A stretch of 64,000 bases of DNA from Acidovorax sp. (GTDB lineage Bacteria; Pseudomonadota; Gammaproteobacteria; Burkholderiales; Burkholderiaceae_C): assembly GCA_031277855.1 (NCBI GenBank), contig JAITLO010000018.1:62001-126000 (forward strand). The letters are read 5' to 3'. The notes beneath the pieces are model-generated. The model was not told where the DNA came from. It saw only the letters and a program-made list of their open reading frames with translations, and ran no database searches. Positions 18,740-27,230 of the stretch are shown in pieces (positions within the stretch are counted from its first letter, which is position 1; each line of letters begins with the position of its first letter). The translations under genes and the position numbers were made by a program.

Positions 18740-19381
18740 ATGAGCTCCTCCACCCCATCGACAGCGGCGGCCATGGCTGCCTTGGCACCTTTGACATTTA
18801 CTCCCGCTGCACCCTGGCAAGAGCTGATCCTGGGCGGCCAGAAAAGTGGAAAGACCCGCCGTGCCGAGCAGGCTGCACGGGACTGGATGGATGCCGCACC
18901 CGGCCGCCAGGCTGTCTATCTGGCCACCGGCCAGGCCTGGGACGATGAAATGCGCGCCCGCATTGCCCGCCACCAGGTCGAGCGCGCCGAGCGCGTGCCC
19001 GGCATGCAAACGGTGGAAGCGCCGCGGCTGCTGGCCCAGGCCTTGCAGACCCATAGCAGCCCGCAGTGTCTGGTGGTGGTGGACTGCCTGACGCTGTGGC
19101 TGACGAATTGGATGATGCCCATGGAGGATGCCGTACCTTCTGCATCCAATCCCGCTGTAACGCAGGACTGGAGCGTGCAGCGTGCTCTCTTTCTGGAAGT
19201 TATCCCACGCTGCCCCGGCCCCGTGGTGGTGGTGGGCAATGAAATCGGCCTGGGCGTGATCCCCCTGGGCCGCGAGGTGCGTGCCTTTGTGGATGCCCTC
19301 GGTGTCTTGAACCAGGACGTGGCCCGTGCATGCAGCCGCGCCACCTTGATGGCGGCGGGCCTACCGCTGCAACTGAAATGA
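18740..19381 (+). CDS. cobU: Adenosylcobinamide kinase / adenosylcobinamide-phosphate guanylyltransferase
   Basis: A 213-residue CobU/CobP enzyme that phosphorylates adenosylcobinamide and transfers GMP to give AdoCbi-GDP for nucleotide-loop assembly. Motifs seen are the P-loop ILGGQKSGKTRRAE near residue 35, YLATGQAWDDEMRARIARH, VVDCLTLWLTNW and GNEIGLGVIPLGREVRAF, all typical. No strong ribosome site precedes the ATG at 18740, and a GTG at 18734 is also in frame. Its stop overlaps the btuF start by 4 bases (ATGA), which indicates coupled translation of salvage and uptake functions. Confidence 0.92.
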   Translation: MSSSTPSTAAAMAALAPLTFTPAAPWQELILGGQKSGKTRRAEQAARDWMDAAPGRQAVYLATGQAWDDEMRARIARHQVERAERVPGMQTVEAPRLLAQALQTHSSPQCLVVVDCLTLWLTNWMMPMEDAVPSASNPAVTQDWSVQRALFLEVIPRCPGPVVVVGNEIGLGVIPLGREVRAFVDALGVLNQDVARACSRATLMAAGLPLQLK

Positions 19382-20400
19382 AAGTTCAATTCCCTGTTTT
19401 TACGCCCCGCCGCGGTGTCCTGGCCGCGCTGTGGCTGGGTGTGGCCATGGCGGCGGCACCTGCGGTGGCCCAAGTCCCGTCCGCACCGTCGGCGGCCGAA
19501 CGCGCAGCAGCCATCCCGGTGCTGGCCGAGTCGGCCCGGTTGGCGCCCCAGCCCATCACCGATGACCGTGGCAAAACCATTGCCCTGGCCAAACCGCCGC
19601 AGCGCATCGTCAGCCTGTTGCCTTCGCTGACCGAAAGCACCTGTGCCCTGGGTCTGTGTGATCGCCTGGTGGGGGTGGACCGCTATTCCGACTGGCCGGT
19701 ATCCATCAAAAAGCTGCCCGTGGTGGGCGGGGGGCTGGACCCCAGCGTGGAATCGGTGGTGGCGCTCAAGCCCGATCTGGTGCTGCTGTCCCATGCCTCC
19801 AAAGCAGCGGAGCGCTTGGAGGCCCTGGGCATCAAGGTGGCGGCTTTGGAGGTGAAGTCGCAGGCCGGCGTGCACAAGGTGCTGGGCCAGTTGGGCCAGT
19901 TGCTGGGCGTGGCACCCGAGCAAGGCGCGGAGCGCGTGTGGCGCGCGTTGCAGGCTGGTGTGGCCGATGCGGCGCAGCGCATTCCGGCCGAGGTCAAGCA
20001 CAGCCGGGTGTATTTTGAGGTCAGCCGTGGGCCTTATGCGGCCGGGCCGCAGTCCTTCATCGGTGAGACATTGACCTTGCTGGGCGTGGACAATGTGGTG
20101 CCCGCCGACCTGGGCCCATTCCCACGCCTGAGCCCCGAGTTCTTGCTGCGTGCCCAGCCCGATGTGATCTTGCTGGGCAACCGCAGCATGCAGGCGGCCA
20201 CGGCTTACCCGGGCTGGAACAGTTTGAAGGCCATCAAGGGCGGGCATTTGTGCGTCTTCAATGACCAGCAGTCCTACACCATTGTGCGGCCCGGCCCGCG
20301 CATGGCCGAGGCCGCGCATTTGATTGCCCAGTGCCTGATCGACAAGGCCCCGCGCAAGACGCAGCACAAAGCACAGCACAAAGCGCAGGGAGGGCGGTAA
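19378..20400 (+). CDS. btuF: Periplasmic cobalamin-binding protein of the BtuFCD importer
   Basis: A 340-residue binding protein with an N-terminal signal peptide (about 1-31, ending AVA-Q) and the two-lobed fold of helical-backbone binding proteins: RIVSLLPSLTESTCALGL, GVDRYSDWP, PDLVLLSHASK and GRAWNSL-like segments. It delivers B12 from BtuB to the inner-membrane permease. The ATG overlaps cobU by 4 bases and the stop shares one base with btuC. The C-terminal tail is rich in Lys, Gln and His (HKAQHKAQGG), an unusual repetitive end. Confidence 0.88.
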   Translation: MKVQFPVFTPRRGVLAALWLGVAMAAAPAVAQVPSAPSAAERAAAIPVLAESARLAPQPITDDRGKTIALAKPPQRIVSLLPSLTESTCALGLCDRLVGVDRYSDWPVSIKKLPVVGGGLDPSVESVVALKPDLVLLSHASKAAERLEALGIKVAALEVKSQAGVHKVLGQLGQLLGVAPEQGAERVWRALQAGVADAAQRIPAEVKHSRVYFEVSRGPYAAGPQSFIGETLTLLGVDNVVPADLGPFPRLSPEFLLRAQPDVILLGNRSMQAATAYPGWNSLKAIKGGHLCVFNDQQSYTIVRPGPRMAEAAHLIAQCLIDKAPRKTQHKAQHKAQGGR

Positions 20401-21437
20401 TGCAGGCCCCCCATCTGGACCATCTGGATCGCTCGCCGGGCCGGCGCCGCAGCGCCGTGCTGGCCCTCTTGCTGGCCGTGCTGACCTTGCTGTTTCTGGC
20501 CCTGGGGGCCAGCGTGGGCAGCACCGGCTGGGAAAGTGTGCTGCGCATGCGCGATGACGCCACATCCTGGCAGATCGTGATGGACATCCGATTGCCGCGC
20601 TCCATGGGTGCCTGGCTGGCGGGGGCGTTGCTGGGCTTGGCAGGTGCCGTGGCGCAAGGGCTTTTTCGCAACCCCCTGGCCGACCCGTATCTGCTGGGCA
20701 GCGCCTCGGGCGCCTCCCTGGGCAGCGCCCTGGGCCTGGTGCTGATGGGCTCGTCCATCACCAGCCTGAGCCTGGTTTACCGCCTGGGCATGACGGGCAT
20801 GGCCTTTGCCGGTGCGGCCTGTGCCGTGGGCCTCACCGTGGTGCTGGCGCGTAATGTGCAAAACACGCTGCGCCTGCTGCTGGCCGGGGTGATTGTGGGC
20901 GTGGTACTGGGCGCTGTGCGCGATCTGCTGGAACTGCGCCACCCCGATATTTTGCAGGCCATGCAGGCCTTCACGCTGGGCACCTCGGCCTTTGTGGGCT
21001 GGGAAAGTTGTGCGTTGATGGCGGCCGTGCTGCTGCTGTGCGGGCTGGTGACCTGGGTCTGCTCCCGCGTGCTCGATGGCCTGAGCCTGGGCGAGGCCAC
21101 GGCCACCAGCCTGGGCCTGCCGCTGACCCAGCTGCGCTATGGTCTGGTGGCCGTGCTGGCGCTGGCCACCGGCACCTCGGTGGCGCAAACCGGTTTGATT
21201 GCCTTTGTGGGCCTGGCTGCACCGCATCTGGTGCGCAGCCTGGTGCGTGTGGGTCATGGCCGCAGCACCCTGCTGGCGGCTGCCATGGGTGGCGTGCTGC
21301 TGCTGGCAGCCGACATTCTGGCGCGCTGGCTGGTGGCGCCGCAGGAGCTGCCCGTGGGCGTGCTCACCGCCGCCCTGGGCGGCAGCTATCTGCTGTGGCG
21401 CATGCACCGCAGCACCGGTATCGGAGGGCGGAAATGA
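20400..21437 (+). CDS. btuC: Cobalamin ABC transporter permease
   Basis: A 345-residue FecCD/BtuC-family permease with about ten hydrophobic helices. The conserved DIRLPRSMGAWLAGALLGLAG and FVGLAAPHLVRSLV segments and the NPLADPYLLGSASGASLGS stretch are characteristic. It forms the B12 channel with BtuD as ATPase and BtuF as binding protein. The ATG at 20400 overlaps the btuF stop by one base and has GGAGGG immediately upstream; the end overlaps btuD by 4 bases. Confidence 0.92.
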   Translation: MQAPHLDHLDRSPGRRRSAVLALLLAVLTLLFLALGASVGSTGWESVLRMRDDATSWQIVMDIRLPRSMGAWLAGALLGLAGAVAQGLFRNPLADPYLLGSASGASLGSALGLVLMGSSITSLSLVYRLGMTGMAFAGAACAVGLTVVLARNVQNTLRLLLAGVIVGVVLGAVRDLLELRHPDILQAMQAFTLGTSAFVGWESCALMAAVLLLCGLVTWVCSRVLDGLSLGEATATSLGLPLTQLRYGLVAVLALATGTSVAQTGLIAFVGLAAPHLVRSLVRVGHGRSTLLAAAMGGVLLLAADILARWLVAPQELPVGVLTAALGGSYLLWRMHRSTGIGGRK

Positions 21438-22225
21438 CTGCCGTGGAAGCTCCAAAAACCATAGCGATGCAAGCACATGGCATTTGCGTCAGCGTCCATT
21501 CCACCTCCATATTGCATGGCCTGTCCGTGCAGTTTGCACAAGGGCGTTGGACCAGCATCGTCGGCCCCAATGGCGCGGGCAAGTCCAGCCTGCTCAAGGT
21601 ATTGGGAGGACTGTGGCCGGCCTCGCATCTGCAAGGCAAGGTGGAGTTGTTGGGGCGGCCGCTTGCGGCCTGGCCGCGCAAGCAGCGGGCCCAAACCCTG
21701 GCCTGGTTGGGCCAAGGCGAGGTGGTGACCGAAGACCTGACCGTGCTGGATGTGGCCTTGCTGGGCCGCTTGCCCCACCAGGCCTGGTTGGCAGCACCGA
21801 CCAGTGAAGACCATGCCGTGGTGGAGCGCTGCCTGCGCGCCACCCATGCCTGGGAATGGCGCCATCGGCCGGTGGTCGAGCTTTCGGGCGGCGAGCGCCA
21901 GCGCGTGCTGCTGGCCCGGGCGCTGGCGGTGCAGGCCCAGGTGTTGTTGATGGATGAGCCCCTGGCCAATCTGGACCCGCCGCACCAGACCGACTGGATG
22001 CAGTCCGTGCGCGCCCTGGTGGCCCAAGGCGGCACCGTGGTCAGCGTGTTACATGAGTTGTCATTCGCCTTGATGGCTGACGATATGGTGGTGATGGCAA
22101 ATGGCCGGGTGGTACACCATGGTGCCTGCCAAGACCCTGCCACCCATGCTGCGCTGGAGGCGGTGTTTGACCACCGCATCCGCATTTGCCAGGTGGAAGA
22201 CCTGTGGATGGCGCTGCCACGCTGA
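21434..22225 (+). CDS. btuD: Cobalamin ABC transporter ATP-binding protein
   Basis: A 263-residue ABC ATPase with Walker A GPNGAGKSSL, signature LSGGERQR, Walker B VLLMDEPLANLDPP and the H-loop His in VVSVLHELSFAL. The order btuF-btuC-btuD with overlapping junctions identifies it as the B12 importer ATPase rather than a siderophore one, although the families are close. The start at 21434 lies inside the btuC stop (ATGA). Confidence 0.9.
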   Translation: MTAVEAPKTIAMQAHGICVSVHSTSILHGLSVQFAQGRWTSIVGPNGAGKSSLLKVLGGLWPASHLQGKVELLGRPLAAWPRKQRAQTLAWLGQGEVVTEDLTVLDVALLGRLPHQAWLAAPTSEDHAVVERCLRATHAWEWRHRPVVELSGGERQRVLLARALAVQAQVLLMDEPLANLDPPHQTDWMQSVRALVAQGGTVVSVLHELSFALMADDMVVMANGRVVHHGACQDPATHAALEAVFDHRIRICQVEDLWMALPR

Positions 22226-22315
22226 AGCACGGAGCTGCGCTGAACTGCTGAACTTGTGCATTGAATTTTTCAACCCGCATTGCCCGCAATGCCCCACTGA
22301 GGAAGGAAGCCCGCC

Positions 22316-22993
22316 ATGCATATCGAACCGGGTCTGGTAGATGGAAGCAAGATACTGCTGAGCTACGCCACGGCCACCGCCGCCCTGGCCTATACGGCCA
22401 AACTGGCCTGGACCATGGCGCGGCAGAGCGGGCCACAGGCCTTGCTGCTGCGCTCGGCCCTGGCAGCTGCGCTGGTGTTTGTGTTTTTTGAGGTGTTTCC
22501 CCACCACCCGGTGGGCGTGTCCGAGGTGCATCTGATCTTGGGCACCACCTTGCTGCTGATTTTGGGCGCGGCCCCGGCTGCCATTGGCCTGGCTGCCGGC
22601 CTGCTGGTGCAAAGCCTGTTTTTTGCGCCGCAAGACCTGCCCCAGTACGGCATGAATGTGACCACCTTGCTGGTGCCGCTGTTTGCCACCGCCGCCCTGG
22701 CGCGGCGCGTGATTCCCGCGCAAATGGCCTATGTGGACCTGAGCTATGCCCAAACCTTCAAGCTGTCGGTGGCCTACCAGGGCGGCATTGTGCTGTGGGT
22801 GGGCTTCTGGGCTATGTACGGCCAGGGCGCAGGCGCGGCGAATCTGGCCGACATCAGCCGTTTTGGCGCGGCCTATATGACGGTGGTGCTGCTGGAGCCC
22901 CTGATCGACCTGGGTGTGCTGGCCCTGGCCAAATACTGGCAGCGCCTGCAGGGCAGTGCGCTGGTGGAGCGCCGCGTTTACCAAGCGGGCTAA
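22316..22993 (+). CDS. CbiM-like energy-coupling-factor permease (cobalt/nickel type), without partners
   Basis: A 225-residue membrane protein with about six helices that starts MHIEPGLVDG. The N-terminal Met-His-Ile followed by an acidic residue is the CbiM/NikM hallmark, in which His2 helps bind Co or Ni. Segments such as HLILGTTLLLILGAAPAAIG and QDLPQYGMNVTTLLVPL fit CbiM. The usual partners CbiN, CbiQ and CbiO are absent from the window, so it may act alone or share an ECF module elsewhere. A strong GGAAGGAAG ribosome site precedes the ATG. The location among B12 genes suggests cobalt uptake. Confidence 0.8.
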   Translation: MHIEPGLVDGSKILLSYATATAALAYTAKLAWTMARQSGPQALLLRSALAAALVFVFFEVFPHHPVGVSEVHLILGTTLLLILGAAPAAIGLAAGLLVQSLFFAPQDLPQYGMNVTTLLVPLFATAALARRVIPAQMAYVDLSYAQTFKLSVAYQGGIVLWVGFWAMYGQGAGAANLADISRFGAAYMTVVLLEPLIDLGVLALAKYWQRLQGSALVERRVYQAG

Positions 22994-23012
22994 GCACATT
23001 TTTTGGATACCG

Positions 23013-23041
23013 CGCGGGCCGCTGTGGTGGCCCGTTTTTTT
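23013..23041 (+). terminator. Hairpin with T run after the CbiM-like gene
   Basis: A CGGGCC/GGCCCG stem with an 8-base loop is followed by seven T. It may end or attenuate the btu transcript before cobO. Confidence 0.75.
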
Positions 23042-23064
23042 GAATCTGCTGAATCACTCTCCCT

Positions 23065-23634
23065 ATGCAAATCGAAACGCCTCCTTCCGAAAAGCCCTAT
23101 GAAAAGCCCGAGGGCGAACGCCGTGGCCTGGTCATCGTCAACACCGGCGATGGCAAGGGCAAGAGCACGGCCGCTTTCGGCCTGGCCTTCCGCGCCACGG
23201 GCCGGGGCAAGGCCGTCAAGGTGTTCCAGTTCATGAAGGTGCCCACGGCACGTTTTGGCGAGCATCGCCTGGCCGACCAGGTGGGCCTGCCCATCGAAGG
23301 CCTGGGCGACGGTTTCAGCTGGAAGAGCCGTGACCTGGAACATTCCGCCCAGTTGGCGCGTGATGGCTGGGAAAAGGCCAGAGCTGCCATTTTGTCGGGC
23401 GAGTACTTTCTGGTGGTGCTCGACGAGATCACCTACCCGCTGATCTATGGCTGGCTGCCGCTGGAGTCCGTGGTGGAAACCTTGAAGGCCAGGCCCAAGG
23501 AGGTCCATGTCTGCCTCACCGGTCGCCGCTGCCCGCAGGAGCTCATAGACCTGGCCGACACCGTGACCGAGATGAAGCTGATCAAGCACGCTTTTCAGGC
23601 TGGTATCCCGGCCCAGCGCGGCATCGAGGATTGA
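23065..23634 (+). CDS. cobO: Cob(I)yrinic acid a,c-diamide adenosyltransferase
   Basis: A 189-residue CobO/BtuR-type enzyme that transfers the 5'-deoxyadenosyl group of ATP to the cobalt of corrinoids. Motifs are the P-loop [19 protein letters not shown] near residue 27, [30 protein letters not shown] and [18 protein letters not shown]. The length is normal for the family. It follows a terminator-like hairpin and therefore may have its own promoter. Confidence 0.95.
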   Translation: MQIETPPSEKPYEKPEGERRGLVIVNTGDGKGKSTAAFGLAFRATGRGKAVKVFQFMKVPTARFGEHRLADQVGLPIEGLGDGFSWKSRDLEHSAQLARDGWEKARAAILSGEYFLVVLDEITYPLIYGWLPLESVVETLKARPKEVHVCLTGRRCPQELIDLADTVTEMKLIKHAFQAGIPAQRGIED

Positions 23635-23769
23635 CCATTCTTGACCATGTTCGAGCAGTCACAGTTGCATGTCAGCGGTATGAATCACGGATGCATTTGT
23701 TTGTAATAAAAAGAAGTTCGCTTAGACTGCGCGGCACGCAGGTATGTGCCTGCTTTCTTTGAATCTTCT

Positions 23770-24252
23770 ATGCATACCAGTATTGCGTTCGTGACCCGTC
23801 ACCGTCTTCGTGCAGCCCAAGCTGCAGGCGTATTGGCGCTCAGCAGCCTGCTCAGCGCTTGCTATGTGGTTCCCATGCAGCCCACGGTGGGTGGCCCCGT
23901 GCAGTCGCCCGCAGCGGCCGCTGCCAGCGCGCAGCAGCCTGCACCGAGCACGGTCACTTTCAATGCCCGCATGTATCCTGCCAACGACCTGGCCGCCAAA
24001 TACGGCGCAGTGCAAGGCACGGTGACCAATGATCTGCATGGTCGCGGCATCTTCACCGCCAATGTGGCCGGTGAAACCTATACCGGCGAAGCCACGCGCA
24101 ATCCCGGCAGCAGCCGCGGCGGCATGGCCAACGGCGTGGGCAGCCGCGGTGGCTGGATGAAGTGCACCTATCAGATGAACTCCGAAGCGCTGGGCACAGG
24201 CCAGTGCGAGCTGAACAACGGCGCACGTTTCACCATGCACCTGGGCAGCTAA
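23770..24252 (+). CDS. Predicted lipoprotein, unknown, inside the B12 locus
   Basis: A 160-residue protein. The signal peptide ends in a lipobox LLSAC (Cys at about 38), so it should be a lipid-anchored envelope protein. An Ala/Gln-rich spacer leads to a conserved-looking C-terminal domain with PANDLAAKYGAVQGTVTND, a Gly-rich ATRNPGSSRGGMANGVGSRG and a Cys pair (KCTYQM, GQCELN) that may form a disulfide. I do not recognise the family. It is flanked by a weak hairpin upstream and a strong terminator downstream, so it is probably a separate transcription unit. Confidence 0.78.
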   Translation: MHTSIAFVTRHRLRAAQAAGVLALSSLLSACYVVPMQPTVGGPVQSPAAAAASAQQPAPSTVTFNARMYPANDLAAKYGAVQGTVTNDLHGRGIFTANVAGETYTGEATRNPGSSRGGMANGVGSRGGWMKCTYQMNSEALGTGQCELNNGARFTMHLGS

Positions 24253-24301
24253 GCCAGGCAAAGCGCGCCGGGCTGTTGTTCACAGTCCGTCGCCTTACAG
24301 C

Positions 24302-24327
24302 AAAGACCTCTTCGGAGGTCTTTTTTT
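24302..24327 (+). terminator. Rho-independent terminator after the lipoprotein gene
   Basis: An AAAGACCTC/GAGGTCTTT stem with a TTCG-type tetraloop is followed by a T run. Confidence 0.9.
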
Positions 24328-24390
24328 ATGCGTGAAAAGATCACGCTTTCTTTGATACGCCGAGGTGGGTGGTGCGGGGATTGGCCGACA

Positions 24391-25122
24391 ATGGCAGCCA
24401 TGTCCGAGCCCGAGCTTTCCCCTTCTGCTACCACCATTCCCTCCACGCCTTTTACCGAGGCCGAGCGCGCGGCGGTCTACCGCGCCATTTATGAACGCCG
24501 CGACATGCGCCATTTCGCGGGTGGTGTGGTGGACGAGGCGGTGCTGCTGCGCCTGCTGCGCGCCGCGCACCATGCGCCCAGCGTGGGGTTTATGCAGCCC
24601 TGGCGCTTTATTCGCATCAAGAATGCCGCGCTGCGCCAGGCCATCCATGGTCTGGTAGAGGAAGAGCGCGTGCGCACGGCCCGGGCCTTGGGCGCGCGTG
24701 AAGAAGACTTTATGCAGCTCAAGGTGCAAGGCGTTTTGGATGCGGCCGAGGTGCTGGTGGTGGCCATGCCCCCGGGACGCGAGGCCCATATCTTTGGCCG
24801 CCGCACCCTGCCTGAGATGGACATTGCCAGCAGTGGCTGCGCCATCCAGAACCTGTGGCTGGCCGCGCGTGCCGAAGGCCTGGGCATGGGCTGGGTGTCC
24901 ATCTTCGATCCCCAGGCGCTGGCGGAGCTGCTGCAGATGCCAGCAGGTGCCCATCCGCTGGGTGTGCTGTGCCTGGGGCCGGTGGATGGCTATTACGCCG
25001 AACCCATGCTGCAGCAGGAAAAATGGGCCAGCCGCGCGCCGCTGCAAGACATGCTGATGGATGACCTGTGGGACGCTTCACGCATCGCACCGCCGCCTGC
25101 TGGCAAGCAGCATGGTGCCTAA
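24391..25122 (+). CDS. bluB: 5,6-dimethylbenzimidazole synthase
   Basis: A 243-residue flavin-dependent nitroreductase-fold enzyme that breaks down reduced FMN with oxygen to give dimethylbenzimidazole, the lower ligand of B12. Motifs are ERRDMRHFAGG, HHAPSVGFMQPWRFI, MDIASSGCAIQNLWLAARAEGLGMGWVSIF and FLAVLCLGPV-like GVLCLGPVDGYY. The GWVSIF and asymmetric loop patterns set BluB apart from general nitroreductases. The start is uncertain: ATG 24391 has a G-rich site about 10 bases upstream, and ATG 24400 is also possible. It supplies the base used by CobT (37581). Confidence 0.93.
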   Translation: MAAMSEPELSPSATTIPSTPFTEAERAAVYRAIYERRDMRHFAGGVVDEAVLLRLLRAAHHAPSVGFMQPWRFIRIKNAALRQAIHGLVEEERVRTARALGAREEDFMQLKVQGVLDAAEVLVVAMPPGREAHIFGRRTLPEMDIASSGCAIQNLWLAARAEGLGMGWVSIFDPQALAELLQMPAGAHPLGVLCLGPVDGYYAEPMLQQEKWASRAPLQDMLMDDLWDASRIAPPPAGKQHGA

Positions 25123-25128
25123 GCAAGC

Positions 25129-26217
25129 ATGACGGTGATTACCTTGTGGGAGTTGCTGGCCTGGTCTTTCAGCCCGCTGGCATGGTGGTACAAGGCCTGG
25201 ACCGCACCCGAGCTGGCGGCCCAGCTGCTGTGGGCGCAGCGCGGACTGTGCGCGTTGCTGGCCGTGGTGGTGGCCTTGGCCTTGGACAGGCTGTGGGGCG
25301 AGCCCCCGCTGTGGCTGCACCCCGTGGTCTATATGGGCAAGGCCCTGGGCTGGCTGGGCCAGCGCGTGGCCGCGCGCGAAGAAGTTGCGCGGGATTACCA
25401 GCGTTTTGTGCTTGCAGCGCTGCTGTGGTGTGCACTGGCTGCTCTGGTTTTTATTGCGTACTGGATGGTCTTGTTCCTGCTGCCCTACGAGCCCTGGTGG
25501 CTGCCAGGCCTGCTCGTGGGCGTGTTGCTCAAACCGCTGCTGTCCTGGCGCATGCTGAAAGAAGAGGTGCTGGCCGTGGAGGCCGCATTGCAGCAGTCGC
25601 TGCCCGCAGGACGCGAGCGCCTCTCCTGGTTGGTGAGCCGCGACACCACGCAGCTCGATGCCGCCACGGTGCGCGAAAGCGCCATCGAAACCCTGGCCGA
25701 GAATTTGAATGACTCCGTGATCGCCCCGCTGTTCTGGTTTGCCGTGGCCGGCCTGCCGGGCGCGGCGCTGTACCGATTGGCGAACACGGCCGATGCCATG
25801 TGGGGCTACCCCGGCTGGCGCGGCCAGGGCGATCAGCGCCGCCACTGGCAATGGGCCGGCAAATGGGCCGCCCGGGCCGATGATGTGTTGAGCTGGTTGC
25901 CGGCCCGCATCACCGCAGCCTGGTTGGCGTTGCTGGCCGGTGGCATGAATTGGCAGGGCCTGCGGCGCGATGCTGCCGTCACCCCATCGCCCAATGGTGG
26001 CTGGCCCATGGGGGCCATGGCCAGGGCCTTGGGGGTGCGCCTGTCCAAGCCCGATGTCTACCAGCTCAACCCTGAGGGCAGGGCGCCGGAATCTGCCGAC
26101 CTGCTGCGTGCCGTGGCTTTGGCATCGAAAGTACTTGTAGTGCAGGTGGTTCTTGCACTGTTAGCTCTTGTTTTGATTGCACTGTGGATGTGGAGGGCAA
26201 GCGCCCATGGCGGATAA
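25129..26217 (+). CDS. cobD: Adenosylcobinamide-phosphate synthase
   Basis: A 362-residue CbiB/CobD membrane protein that attaches (R)-1-amino-2-propanol phosphate to adenosylcobyric acid. The N-terminal ALALDRLWGEPPLWLHPVV and VYMGKALG, the central ESAIETLAENLNDSVIAPLFW and the YRLANTADAMWGY motif are diagnostic. There are about five hydrophobic helices, with a C-terminal one at 335-358. It begins 6 bases after bluB and overlaps cobC by 11 bases. It should work directly with CobC, which makes the aminopropanol phosphate. Confidence 0.93.
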   Translation: MTVITLWELLAWSFSPLAWWYKAWTAPELAAQLLWAQRGLCALLAVVVALALDRLWGEPPLWLHPVVYMGKALGWLGQRVAAREEVARDYQRFVLAALLWCALAALVFIAYWMVLFLLPYEPWWLPGLLVGVLLKPLLSWRMLKEEVLAVEAALQQSLPAGRERLSWLVSRDTTQLDAATVRESAIETLAENLNDSVIAPLFWFAVAGLPGAALYRLANTADAMWGYPGWRGQGDQRRHWQWAGKWAARADDVLSWLPARITAAWLALLAGGMNWQGLRRDAAVTPSPNGGWPMGAMARALGVRLSKPDVYQLNPEGRAPESADLLRAVALASKVLVVQVVLALLALVLIALWMWRASAHGG

Positions 26218-27217
26218 GCTGCATGGCGGCACGGACGCACTGGGCGTGCCAGCCCATGATTTCTCGACCAACCGCAATGCCTGCGGGCCTTGCCCTGCGG
26301 CGGAGGCCACGCTGCAGGCCGCCCATGCTGCGCAATACCCCGATCCGCTGTATACAGATCTGCGTGCCCAGTTGGCAGAGTTTCACGGCGTGGCGGTGGA
26401 GCGTTTGCTCATAGGCGGCAGCAGCAGCGAGCTGATTCACCGCCTCACCCAGCATGCGCTGCGCAGCGGTGCCCGTGCCATCAGCCTGCCAGCGCACCAC
26501 TATGGCGACTATGCCCAGGCCGCAGCGGTCTGGGGCCTGGAGCGGCTGGGGCGTGGCGACGCGGATCTGCACTGGTGGTGTGAACCCTCCAGTCCCTTGG
26601 GACAGCTTGAGGTTGAAGGTTTTCCCCCTCTCCTTCAGGGAGAGGGTAGGGGAGAGGGCAGGGGTGAGGGGGCATGTTCCTGGCATGTGCTGGACTGTGC
26701 TTACCGCCCGCTGTGGCTGGAAGGTCAGGCACCTGCGCGCCATCTGGATGGGCTGTGGCAGCTGTGGACGCCCAACAAAGCCCTGGGCATGACGGGGGTG
26801 CGCGCGGCCTATGCCATAGCACCCCTGCATGTGTCACAGGCCGAGATGCAGGCGCTGCGCGCGCTGGCGCCGTCCTGGGTGGTGGGCGCGCATGGCGTGG
26901 CCATGCTGCAAGCCTGGGTTACGGCCGAGGTGCAGCAATGGCTGGCGCAGAGCCTGGAACAACTGCGGGCCTGGAAGGCGCAGCAACTGACGCTGTGTGC
27001 GTGCCTGGGCTGGCAGGTGTTGCCCGGCCACCAGGCAAATTATTTTGTGGCGCACTTGCCCTTGAGTGAAGCCGCGATGGCGCAGCGCCTGACTGCATTG
27101 CGTGTCCAGGGCATCAAACTGCGTGACTGCGCCAGTTTTGGACTACCAGGCCATGTGCGCCTGGGCGTGCTGCCACCGCTATCACAGGTCGCTCTGCAGG
27201 CCGCCTGGAATGATTGA
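26207..27217 (+). CDS. cobC: L-threonine-O-3-phosphate decarboxylase (PLP enzyme), with a repeat-derived insertion
   Basis: A 336-residue PLP-dependent CobD/CobC-type enzyme that yields (R)-1-amino-2-propanol phosphate. It begins with HGGTDALG and has the early DFSTNRNACGP (family DFS-x-N-x-N-P-x-GP), LDCAYRPLWL (Asp/Tyr of the cofactor pocket) and WTPNKALGMTGVRAAYA with the PLP Lys. Between EPSSPLG and SWHVLD lies an odd Gly/Glu/Arg-rich stretch (LLQGEGRGEGRGEG) encoded by a G-rich palindrome at 26624-26672, not expected in the family. It keeps the frame. The start overlaps cobD by 11 bases. Confidence 0.88.
   Translation: MADKLHGGTDALGVPAHDFSTNRNACGPCPAAEATLQAAHAAQYPDPLYTDLRAQLAEFHGVAVERLLIGGSSSELIHRLTQHALRSGARAISLPAHHYGDYAQAAAVWGLERLGRGDADLHWWCEPSSPLGQLEVEGFPPLLQGEGRGEGRGEGACSWHVLDCAYRPLWLEGQAPARHLDGLWQLWTPNKALGMTGVRAAYAIAPLHVSQAEMQALRALAPSWVVGAHGVAMLQAWVTAEVQQWLAQSLEQLRAWKAQQLTLCACLGWQVLPGHQANYFVAHLPLSEAAMAQRLTALRVQGIKLRDCASFGLPGHVRLGVLPPLSQVALQAAWND
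26624..26672 (+). repeat. Dispersed-type palindromic G-rich repeat inside cobC
   Basis: A hairpin CCCTCTCC-ttcag-GGAGAGGG is followed by G-rich direct repeats (TAGGGGAGAGGGCAGGGGTG). The sequence has the form of a palindromic element commonly dispersed between genes in proteobacteria, but here it sits in frame within a coding region and encodes a GEGRGEGRGEG-like peptide. Confidence 0.7.
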
Positions 27218-27230
27218 AGAGAACGAGAAC

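Noticed and set aside
26624..26672. CRISPR or tandem-repeat array in cobC
   Set aside because: The repeats are a single short palindrome plus G-rich copies, with no regular spacers.
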